Positions 35,655 through 46,702 of a stretch of 64,000 nt of DNA are shown in pieces. The DNA lies in NCBI GenBank assembly GCA_043228905.1, contig JBHGNT010000014.1, forward strand, positions 19,964,001 to 20,028,000, in the 5' to 3' direction. This DNA is from Azolla caroliniana. Taxonomy: Eukaryota > Polypodiophyta. A program made the position numbers and the translations under genes. The notes beneath the pieces were generated by a model. The model was given only the letters and a program-made list of their open reading frames with translations, was not told the DNA's origin and searched no databases. Each line of letters opens with the position of its first letter. The stretch's first letter is position 1.

Positions 35655-38600
35655 CTTTGAAACACAAAAGAATTGTTCATCGCCTTCTTGTTGCTGCCAC
35701 AATTTTGAAGCTATAACGTAGTCCCTTTGACCAAGATATGGATACACTTTGATGATGTGCCAAACTGTAGTTCCAGAAATTTCATCGACCATCAACCGTT
35801 GTGCTTTCTTGAATTTGTCATCAGTCTTCAATTTGTACTCATTGTCCATCATAAAATCTTTTAGCTTTTTGGTATCCGAGAAGTTCTTATATATTGTTGT
35901 GCTGAGGTATTCAGTAGGACCCTATTTAAAATTTCAAAAGATATAAAACGTTAAATATGTTGGATTGTATTAAATCACTAGAAGTTATTGTGTAATAAGA
36001 CTAATTTCCTAGGCTCTTATTGGGGGAATCATAGTGTTTTGATGAAACTCTCACTCGTAGGGTATAATGTCCATCATATGTGAAAGAATTGTAACTACCT
36101 TTAAATAGAGATATTTGTCTAAGTGTATAAGAAGTAATCCAACCCAAGTAATCAAACTCTAAGGTTTCAAAAGATGCATTCACATGGCCGCTCGCATACT
36201 AACACATTGAACCTAATTGATTGAGGTATAATAGAATTGTTTTGATAACATCATATCCAATTAAGGAGCGAGACACTACCTACATGGACTAAGACAAAGT
36301 ATATTACATGAAGAATGAGTGTGGCACTACACTTGCATAACAAAGAGGGCCTTGCAAATATAAAAATGATTTAGCAACTAGTGTACAAGTATGTCTATAA
36401 GTAGTTGTTGAGGGGGAAACTTAAGCAAGAGACTATTTTAATACTAGTTATATTTCTTCTTTGAAGTATAGAAAGACATTAGATACCTTGTAAAGTTGCC
36501 TTTTTTTTAAGGTATATGTCAATGTATTTGTCGCGTTCGTATATATTTGTTTCCAATCTTGCTCGTTATCATGTTGGAGACATTTCTCAATATACATTTG
36601 CACTTTCTTGTTGATTTGATACGGGAAACTATTTTGATGCATCGATAAATGTGTCGAATTTGTGGCTTCTTCACTTTTGCCACTACTTTCCACTGGTAGT
36701 CTTTCATCTCTATTGTAAAATTCAATGAAATCCATAGAACTCAAGCTTACATTCGTGAAGTAAATCAACGTCATGTTTTATTTGCAAACAAACAATGGAT
36801 GACCATGAGTGAGGATGGACGTTTCTTCATCACCGTGTTAAAATCCAAATTAAATATCTTCCATTTATTATTTGGAGCTAGTGAAAATAAAAGGCATCAA
36901 TTTATATGTAAACCAAATCGCAAGCTACAAACTGCCAACTACATCCAATATTGTGATAATGGAAAAGTATGCAAAGAAATGAGTTATTCTTGAGCCTAAC
37001 ATATATTTAGTCATATCATAGGCCAACATATAGATATATTGTTAATTATTTAGGAAGCCTAGGAATGACGAAATCCAGCATCCATGAAATACTATAGCTA
37101 GAAAATATGATCCAAGAAGAACGATGGGATGTTATATTGGTCATTCAATGTCGACAATATATCCTTAATCTGCACTTTCATTTTAAAACATAGTCAAATA
37201 TAATGTTCGTTTATAAACACTTTTTTGGTCAAAATAATCAAGTGGCAAGAGGTGCATCACATCAAAATGAACACAATGACATATACAAAATGATAATAAC
37301 TTTCCTAATGAACTCTTCAAAGAGAGAATATCAAAGATCCCCCCCATAGTAATGATAATTTTGTAGTATGAAAACAATGCCCATCAGTTTTGAAACATCA
37401 TTTCTATCTTCATAGTCAAAATGGGAAATGTGATCAACATAGCTAATTGATAATCTCATCATAGGGAAGAAAAAGAAAGAAAATTTTAAGGATTTAAGAC
37501 CACAGAAAGATCCATGAGGAAGAGGAAAGGTTCTTAAACAAACAAGGAAGTGTGATGGCCTATGGTACTATCTCAAGATCTACACAATTATATTTTTGGA
37601 ATAACAATGGATACCCATTGAACATGGAAATTGTTATGGATGAGCTAACCAATTAATCAAATATTATATATTTGCAAATGGTATATTTGTATGGAATGAC
37701 CCATCAATGGCTTCACATGTTGAAAACACATTAAAAAAGAGAAAGAAGGTATCTTGAATAAGAAAGTATGTTATTATCAGAGGGTATCTTGAATCACATA
37801 CATGACTCTTAACTTGGATAATGCAATATGGAACTAAATCATTTAATTTCATGTATGGATCTCAAAATGATTCGAATATGTAAGGTTCAATATGACCATA
37901 TTTGTCCATAGACTTTAAAAGAGTGCCTATGTTTGCTAGGATGGTTGAGGACATACATACTCCAAAGTTTAGAACTCCAATATGGTGCAAGTTTAGCATG
38001 CAAATGGGAAGCTTTCAAACAAGCCATTTATCCATAAATAAAGACATGATTTTTTGTGAAGCACAAGCCTTATAAAGGTATCGATAATTATTGCTCAAAG
38101 GAAAAATGGTTTGATACGGAATGTTGAAAGCCCAAAAGTACTTGATGAGTTTGGATGTAGCCAAAGATGATAAAAACCATCAAACTTATCTAGATGCATA
38201 CAAAAGCCTTAATTCAAAAAAGAGAAGAATATACAAAGTTAATTAAAAATTTCTCTAAACCATTATGAGTTCAACAAATAACATTGACACATGTTGGTCA
38301 CCACATTTCTTAGTCAAGTGCATATATGGTGATTGAAATACCATCACAATAACATGAGGATATTGGCATTGAATAAAACCTCATCTTGTATGCGATGCAA
38401 CTCAAGGTTCATCGTGCACTGAAGTAATAGTTTGGTTAACCTATTTAAAGAGCCATCTTTCCAAACAAGGGGAAGAGGGTAAACTAGATAAACATGAATT
38501 CAATCCTCACCATAATTATTTTTTGTCCCCCATAGTCTCGTCTCATAGATCATGCACGATGGAAGCATATTCTGCCTCCCTATGGATGTTAATAAAAATC

Positions 38601-39052
38601 TCTCTCTCTCTCAAAGAAATTTACCCAATTGCATTTAGTGTTGGTGTCTCAACAAGTTGTTGCTCAAGTGTGTCCTCAACTTCCAATTGTTCGATAGAAG
38701 GGCCCGCCGACAAAGATGACAACAACAATGATCGACGTTGTCTCCGGATAAAAAAAAATGCACATCCCATGGCAGCCAATGTGGCGACGAAGGCCACACG
38801 TGTCACAAATGTCCGCCATTTCGTCTCCTTCCTAGATGCAATATACTTGTAACTTTTATTGTCATCATGATTATTATTATTTTGGTGATTATTATTGGCA
38901 CTATTCCAATATTGAAGCCACCACCATGTCTTCCCTACTTCGCCTTGGGGTGCCATGGATTTTGTTAACAAGGAGGAAGGAGGAAGAGTAGGAGAAGGAG
39001 AAGGAGAAGGAGAAGGAGAATCTTTAATGAAAGGACCTCTATAATACGCCAT
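35655..39052 (-). CDS. START-domain membrane protein, C-terminally incomplete, three exons
   Basis: Exons 39052-38625, 36745-36487 and 35921-35655 join in consistent phase (2, 2+1, 0) and give 318 residues. Exon 1 encodes MAYYRGPFIK, a PSPSPSP stretch made by a GGAGAA hexanucleotide repeat, and one membrane segment at residues 81-102 (VAFVATLAAMGCAFFFI) followed by arginines. Exons 2-3 match the first half of the plant START proteins of the At4g14500/At3g23080 type (EQDWKQIYTNATNTLTY, GTTVWHIIKVYPY, QRDYVIASKLWQQ, QFFCVSK). START domains bind lipids (family knowledge). The usual W after the DDEF-like motif is replaced (MDNEYKLKTDD), and the C-terminal half is not found downstream, although a donor GTATTT follows 35655. 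Either a far exon is missed or this is a truncated pseudogene. The exon 1 link is inference from phase. Confidence 0.62.
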
Positions 39053-40545
39053 GCTTTTTTCTTTCTTTCTTTCTTTCTTTTATGCTTTTTTCTTCACCTC
39101 CACTCATCCTTACCTTCACATATATAAATTTAATGTGTGTGTGTGTGTGTGTGTGTGTGATTTGTGTTAACGTCCACAACACATTAAAAATTAATGGTAA
39201 CTCCAATGGGCAAGATTTGGGGCACTTCTAACCATGTCCATGACCTGCAATCATAAGGTCTTTTTGAAAGTCAAGCTTCTTCAAGGAATCCCTTGGGCAT
39301 TCTCTATTTCTTTGTCTGTAACTTAGGGATATCCCACTTCAAACTTACATTTTTTTACTTTTTACTACTTGTAAGCACTTCCGTGCCTACAAAGACACTT
39401 TGTACGTTTCTCTTTGTGATATTTTGGGTTTTCACCTTCACATTGAGGTTGCCCTCGAGTAATACAAGTATAACTAGAACAAATATTTCTACAATGTGTG
39501 TGCATGTGTTTGTTTGTGTTGGCTTGTTCGCATTTTCAATTTGGGTGTTTATAGAGAGACCATCTATAGCATTTGACTTCTCTAACTTGATCAATCACCC
39601 TCAAAAATTGCCTACCCCATGTTCTTATATGAGAGCTACCTTGCCTAGCATTACCACTCGAAACTTCTTCATAGTTACAAGCAAGTCAAATAAGTCATCT
39701 CTTCCTTTCATGATTTGCAACGAATATAGGATTTTATGATTTGCACCCTTAAATTGTCATGCCTTGACTTATGGTGGTTCCAGCGGTTGCCCCCCATCAA
39801 CCTTTATCATTCATTGTACCACAAAAAATATGTTAAAAAGACTTGAAGAATTAAATAATAGAAGTCAAATTGTAGTCCTCTTGTTGTACTTAGTTTTTTC
39901 TTGAACATGCTTATGGAGTCCATATATGCAAGCAATCTTAGCATTATAAGTCATTGTAAGGGCTACTTTGCACATGCCTATATGGACACAATGAAACTTT
40001 TTACCATTTGATTTCTTTGTGTTACTTGCTAGAAACACATGCTTATTCACTTTGTTAAGTCAGAATGAAAACTCTTGTGGACAACTGAATAATCATATTG
40101 TCAAAATATTGATGGAAATATTTAGCAATTGTATTGTAAGACATCAATGACACTCTTTACCATTATAATTCCATAAATGCAATGCTTGCAACCTCTCCAA
40201 TATATGTATATTTACACACACACACACACATCATATAAGATGAATTTCAATCTTCTTTAATTTGCATTACATTGATCAATTAATGTGATTGTAAATTTGT
40301 AATCAAGCATTTTCAAATAGAGTTTCATTATTAGTACACTTCTATGCATACCATAATTACTTGTTAAATATTTGCTTTAATTTTTCTTTTGGTTCTCCAT
40401 GCCAGAACAAAAGATGAATCAATGTTGCTGAATTTTCATGTCCGAATTCATTCACTTTGCTAATGAGGAATGTAAAATATGTTTATCCTTCCAAAGTAGT
40501 TTGAGAAATTGATTCTTTTTGCTTTTTATCCCGTTTAGTTTTTTG
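39053..40545. other. Intergenic between START and PDI genes
   Basis: Contains a TTTC run (39057-39080), a GT run (39136-39160) and a CA run (about 40216-40230). The open frame at 39293-39739 is hydrophobic with no recognised domain and is probably chance. Confidence 0.45.
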
Positions 40546-43500
40546 CTATAATTCATCTTTGAAATCCAAATGCTTCATACCACCACCACTATTCTTCTCG
40601 GATGGGTCTCGATGAACACGAATAAAGGTAACGAGGTCCTCCTTGGTTCGATCGCCCTCATAAAAGGTAAGTTTCCCAGAGGCAGAATGGAGATACAGAG
40701 CTGGATAACCCTCCACCACAAACTCTTTCTCTTTCCCAATGTCATTCTCAGTGGCATCCTATAACAAACAAACAAACAAAGATGGACAGCTAGATTTTGT
40801 TATCACAATCAGATGTTCAATATGAGTGATGGCGCAAAAGTAAAACATTTTCACATGGGAAAGAATCTGGTGTTGATTAGCGACCATTGATATTCAAGAA
40901 TAAGAGAAAGTATTAGATATTCATGTGCCCACTATTCCTTTTTCATATACATACATATGAAGTGCACTTTCTGTTTTTTAAATCGATAGATCATGACAAG
41001 TTCAAAAGGAACATTTTCTTCGGCACTTACAAATTTCGCAATTACCACATCCGGATCGGACTCGAACTCAACCGCCACTTCCTCTAATATCGGAGCTAGG
41101 CTTTTGCAATACCCACACCAAGGCGCATAGAATTCGAGTAATACTTACAAAAACACGCCCAAAAAGACAAGACAAAAGTCCAAGGTTCAGTGATCTAACT
41201 TTTTAACAAGGTTGTGCATGTGTTTGTGACCCAAATCCTGGCTACATACAAAAGATAAACTATAACAACATCATCTATGCAGTACATAACATGTTCGAAA
41301 AAACGAAAAAGGTTTGGAATGTTGACACCAGCCCAACATGGAAAGGATAGAGAATCGAAATTCTGTGGAAAAAAAGGGGCATATACCATTTTTCCCGGAA
41401 TTCAGAACCATGCTTGCCAATGTATCTCGTACAACCACTTTCACGGGCTCCTCGTTTCTCTCAGGGATAGGTTGTGACTTATAGAATTCGGATAACTTCC
41501 CATCCTACAGGCACACACACACATAGATAAACAGATTTTATTGTCATCATCCCTTGGAAGAGATACATGTAAGAAAAAAGAGAGAATTTCAGCATGGACT
41601 CACATAATAGTCCTTAAACCAGAGTGCTATTTCTTCAGAAGATTGGATTTTCTTGAGAAGGTACTTCTTTTCATTCATGTCTTGGATAAAAATGGAAGGC
41701 AGGGTGTCATTCTTCACTCCAAGATACTGTAAAAATAGAAAGGGAAAAAAATAACAAGTCACAAAACAACATTTTTGTTGTTGTTCTATTTGGTTTCTTT
41801 GGCTTTTGTAAAACAACAGTGAAACAAAGGAGTTACAAAACAACATTTTTGTTGTTGTTGTTGTTCTATTTGATTTCTTTGGTTTTTGTTAACAATAAAA
41901 ATAGTGAAACAAAGGAATTAACTGAAAAACAGATTTTCATTGATAGTGAGGCTTGTGCAACCTTAAGGAGCATTTTCAAGCTGTCTGCACCCTCAGCAAT
42001 TATAAATCTGAGGCCCTTGCCTTTGTGCTCTTCAGCAAGTTTCATGTATGCACTCTTTATCATCATTCGTGTCTCTTCTTCACCTTGTTCGGAAAACAGA
42101 AATGCCTATATTCCAAGACCCAAAAGAAAACACCATAGAACAAAACTTCATATTCATTGAATAAAAACAATGAATCCTATATTCAAGTGAGCCAAGCCCA
42201 TGTTATTTATCACGGTGATAGTACTAGCATCCTCCACATTGATGGAACAAAATTTTTGTATGAACCTTTTCATATCCTCTTCTGCTCACCTTAGAATATT
42301 TTGGGTTCATAAAGATCTTGGCAAAATACTGTCTTTGTACAGGGTCATCATTGAAATAGACCACTGAAGGAACACTTACTTCATCCAAGAAGTGCTTTAC
42401 AACCTCAGGATTATTGAAATCCTGTGGAACGATCATATACATATTAGAGTAGTAATTATGATGAGTTTTGTTGCTGTGTAACTGGAGTAAAAAAATTAAG
42501 TCCTTACATACATATACAGCATATTATACCTTCAAATCATTAAAACCTTCATCAAATTTCTTGAATACTCGAATCATTGGTCCAGTGATAGCATCCTTGA
42601 GAGGGGGCAACAAGTTTGCATCTATTGTATGCTTGAAATCATAATCTGAACGCAATTTACTTGCGATAGATACAAAGTTTGTGAAATCCTCAGAATCGTA
42701 GGATGTAAACACACCAACCTAAGTAAAAACCCACTTTCTAATGTCTTAGAAGAAAAACAATTATAAGTTGAAAGAAACAGCATAATGGGGTACCTATACA
42801 TGCATGTATGTATGTGTGTGCATATATGAATGTATATCTATATGTATGCACGTATGCATGTGTATAGTTATATCATGAGGTGCATATCTGTGTGTATATC
42901 CGATGTGCAATGTGGTTCATGCGAATGTGTATGTGAATGTATGCTGAATAAATAACACACAATGACAACATCTGTGTCTTCGATGAGCTTGTGAGCCTGT
43001 TCAGCTGATATGATCTCCTCTGAAGGCGGACCCACTTGCCGCTTCAAGTAGGAAACGATGCCATCAGCATCCCTGGGGCCCTTATAGGCATGGATGTGTG
43101 CCCCTCTATCCCTTATCATCTTCAGGGTGGGATACCCCTGTACATCAAATTCAGTAGCAAGACCCTTATTTTGCTCCTCACTTGCATCAACCTTTGCAAG
43201 AATGATAGGTGGCTCATTTGTTTGCAGTGTGGCTGCAGCTTTCTCGTACTAAAACAAAACATTTGAAAAAAATGGGTTACACAACATACATTCAATATAT
43301 GTACCTATGCATATACACATATACAAACAAATACATAAACATATATGAAAACATACATACATATATATGTATCCATGTATACATTTAAATATGTTTATGA
43401 ATGTGTATAATATACCTCAGGAGCAAGTTGCTTGCAGTGTCCACACCTATATTTGCAGGCAAATGCAAACAGAGTCTTAGGTTCCCATCACTCACGGTTC

Positions 43501-43996
43501 AGTTTCAGTATAAAGGAACTTAAAATTCACCACCATTATCCACGAGCATTTATTTGCCTCTGTACTTTCATATTTTTTAATTTCACTAACAAGGGCTACT
43601 TCACTACCGTGCATACAAATTTAATGTTGCTGCTGGAGTTTTCACTATAACACACACACACATACATACATACATACATATATACAAATACAGAAACATA
43701 CACACGTTACAGACATTACATACATATATATACATACATACAAATACATAAACATAACTACGTTACAGACATTACCTACATACATACCAGGGGGCGTAGA
43801 ATTCCACAAGAATGAAAGGATGGTTCTCGATAACATGAGTGAAATTGGATGCATCAAGGATTAGAACATAGCTAACACTATTAACTTCCTCTACTGTATT
43901 AGCATCAGCATCACTGACATCATCAAGCTCAAGGGTGGCAACAACAATGCACATCCATGGGAGCAGGGCAAGAAGAAGCAACATTAACCTCAACAT
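40546..43996 (-). CDS. Protein disulfide isomerase (PDIL1-1/1-2 type), ten exons, KDEL
   Basis: Exons in order: 43996-43788, 43446-43416, 43248-42961, 42718-42530, 42421-42290, 42105-41962, 41726-41604, 41504-41387, 41143-41031, 40758-40546. All are GT-AG with matching phases, giving 519 residues, the usual PDI length. A signal peptide ([20 protein letters not shown]) is followed by an acidic spacer. Domain a has [15 protein letters not shown], active cysteines 71 and 74. Domains b and b' follow ([43 protein letters not shown]). Domain a' has [19 protein letters not shown], cysteines 421 and 424, and the protein ends FKDEL. PDI forms and isomerises disulfides in the ER lumen. The second site is CGYC instead of the usual CGHC. 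Introns carry ACAT/TATA simple repeats. The start at 43996 is chosen because the signal peptide begins there; the longer upstream frame is GA-repeat sequence. Confidence 0.96.
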
Positions 43997-44039
43997 GGTG
44001 GGCAGAGGAAGAAGAGGAGAAGAGGAGAAGAGGAGGAGG

Positions 44040-44090
44040 AGGAGGAAGAAGAGATGGTCTGAGAGAGAGAGAGAGAGAGAGAGAGAGTCA
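44040..44090. repeat. GA tract upstream of PDI
   Basis: GAGGAGGAGGAAG followed by about 14 GA units immediately upstream of the PDI start codon; probably its 5' UTR (CT tract on the coding strand). Confidence 0.7.
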
Positions 44091-44279
44091 CATGTAGTGC
44101 ATGACATATATGTATGTATGTGAGTGTGTGTAGCTCTGCAAAAAGGTGGCCTTCCTCATCCCTTCTCCAAGAATTACTGCCATTTGTTTACTACCCCTTT
44201 GTGATTGGCATTGCCATCACTTTCTCTGTGTTTTTTATTTTGTTTTTACTTGGCGTATATATTCTGTGGTTAAGGTCCG

Positions 44280-44710
44280 GATTCGAACATGTGACTCCTC
44301 TATCAAATACTCGGGTTGAGGGTTTAGGGTTTAGGGTTTAGGAATACTCCGGGGATTCGAACATGTGACTCCTCTATTGGATACTCGGGTTGAGGGTTTA
44401 GGGTTTAGGGTATTCGAACATGTGACTCCTCGATCGGATACTCAGGTTTAAGGTTTAGGAATACTCCGGGGATTCGAACATGTGACTCCTCTACCAGATA
44501 CTCGGGTTGAGGGTTTAGGAATACTCTGGGGGTTCGAACATGTGACTCCTCTATTATATACTCGGGTTGAGGGTTTAGGAATACTCCGGGATTCGAACGT
44601 GTGACTCCTCTATCAGATATTCGGGTTGAGGATTTAGGGTTTAGGAATACTCTCGGGATTCGAACGTGTGACTCCTCTATCGGATACTCGGGTTGAGGGT
44701 TTAGGAATAC
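44280..44710. repeat. Minisatellite, about 60-bp unit, roughly seven copies
   Basis: Units contain GGGATTCGAACATGTGACTC, CTCTATCGGATACTCGGGTT and GAGGGTTTAGGAATACTC. Several carry extra TTTAGGG motifs (44319-44342 and 44395-44411) identical to plant telomere repeat. The minus strand is open and would give a 20-residue repeat (EESHVRIPRVFLNP), but this is likely a by-product of the 60-bp period. Confidence 0.92.
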
Positions 44711-45266
44711 TCTAGAGTTCCTGCTCATCCCATTCTTCTTCGGAACCACTACAACATTCGTATAATCCTTTGAACCGAACACGATTTCTAGTGGGTTTGC
44801 GGTCTGCCTTATTACCATCTCGGTGGATTGTTGTGTCATAGTGTTCGAAATTAGAGTCATGTCGAGTACGTGGAACAGGATTGCCTTAAGAGCTTCTTCA
44901 ATCCTAAACAACGGCCTCGTACCTCACTTTTTGCATCATTTGGTAGAAAAAGGTCATGCTCTCTCGTTAAAGTCATGGTTTATTTGTACCTACAAAGAAT
45001 CCTTTGTTTTTTTCCTTAAAGTTGCTCCAAAATGGGTTCTTGTTTGCTTATGTCCGAAAGTACCATAAAAGGTACATAGGGTGGAATAAATTTTGATTTG
45101 GCGATTCTTGCAACTAAGCTCCATGGACACCTTGTTCTCTAGGGAGTTGTCTTTATATTAGCTAGCCTTACAAATCATGAGAGGTTTTTCTTTTGCCATT
45201 ATATCCTCACTATTGCAAGGACGACAATGGCTTTTTATAGTCATCTTATTTTAATAATTACATTAG

Positions 45267-45301
<35 letters not shown>

Positions 45302-46702
45302 AGAGAGTGTGTGGGGGGGTATCCTCTCAAGGAGCTCCATCTTTGGCCATTGACAAGAGTGTGTTGAAGGTATCCTTCTGTGCACAATGAAAAATATATA
45401 ACTATGAAAAAGAATTTACTAAGATGGCAAGTGTCAGTGAGGGATAAATATTACAAAGACAAGTTAATGTTGGCCACAACATCCCTAGCTTAGAATCGCC
45501 CAAATCAGACTTCATTGAGTACAAAGCCTACTTGATGTGTGATGCAATATTTCCTTTGTGACCACTCCAACTACTTGAAAAGTTGATCATTGTTTTATTT
45601 AGTGCATCACTATGTATGAATTGATTTAAAGAAATTCAAATGGAATTCCCTTCTGTGTCATGCTGAATACACCAGAATTATTGGATGATCCTTACAAGTT
45701 TTGTGGAATGAATGTTTAAGAAGCCTGACCTGAAGTATGAAGAACTCTTTCTAAACGCAGTATATTCCTCAAAAATGGAGTGAAAGATATCCACAATTGT
45801 TGGACTCTTTCTCTCCATCTCTCCGATATCTATGCATTCTTTGAAGTCTTTGAGAATAAACGCTGCCCTCTCAAAATAACATTCCCATCTTCCATTGACT
45901 TCCAACAACATTCTTTCGCATAATATGAAGCACCCAATCGCACAACACTTTTTTGAAGTCATAAGCTTGGCATGAGATAGAATAACCCTTGGTTTAATGC
46001 GATTGGCTTAGATTTGTTTAATTGGGATATCAAATTGATTTAAAGTTTGTCATGCTAACGACTTTTTATTATCAGTCATTGTTCATATCAATAGAAATGG
46101 TGTGCTTACTTAGAAGTCGCTAAAATTCTGAAACCATCTATAAAGCTAGTATGCTTTATCTCATCCAAAATCATTAGTGATTTGAGAATATATTACTATG
46201 TAGAATCTCAGTTTCATAAATTTGAGAAATCCAACGACTGAGATCCAGACTTCTCTAACCCATAGCACTTTTCTTATACCATGCCACTCACAATTCTAAA
46301 CATGTGAATCTGCCTATTTGAAGTCAAAGAAAATGGCACAAATGGAGCAAATGTAATCGAATATGCCCATTATAATCATGAATTTCTATAAAGAATTCCA
46401 GAAGTAGATTTTTCAAAATTAATTGTACAATGTTTGCATGTTATCATTTATGTACTGATAATGTGGAAACAATAAGAATCATTATCAAAATAAAAAACTT
46501 ACATGGAACATCTTCCTGATTAAACCTTGACTTCCCTAGGTAAAGCTCACCCACAAAATAAGGGTATATATAAGCAAATCCATGGAGGGAAAATTTTGGA
46601 GCTCAGCATTATAGGGGCAACAAGCTCACAAAACAAAATCATTGAAATTTGTATATTTTTATCGACATATGCACATGATAAAGACAATAAATGAAGCAGA
46701 TA
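44711..46702. other. Intergenic; unassigned open frame and a dispersed repeat piece
   Basis: About 45110-45210 is a single unit related to the 60-bp array at 34270-34560 (CACCTTGTTCTCTAGGGAGT) and continues into matching flank (CACTATTGCA). A GT run lies at 45267-45298. An open frame of 94 codons on the minus strand (45962-45678) has no family I recognise. Confidence 0.45.

Noticed and set aside
36001-36183. Extra exon between START exons 2 and 3
   Set aside because: Exons 2 and 3 already join in phase and match the family without a gap; the frame has no family similarity.
39293-39739. Hydrophobic 148-residue protein
   Set aside because: T-rich sequence gives a Phe/Leu-rich chance frame; no domain or flanking signals.
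43997-44107. N-terminal extension of PDI (37 more residues)
   Set aside because: It is encoded by GA/CT repeats; the hydrophobic signal peptide begins at the ATG at 43996.
44405-44911. 168-codon repeat protein on the minus strand
   Set aside because: The frame is open because the minisatellite period is a multiple of three; no start context, domain or splice support.
45678-45962. Minus-strand exon of a host gene
   Set aside because: The 94-codon frame has no family match and no splice partners that I could join.
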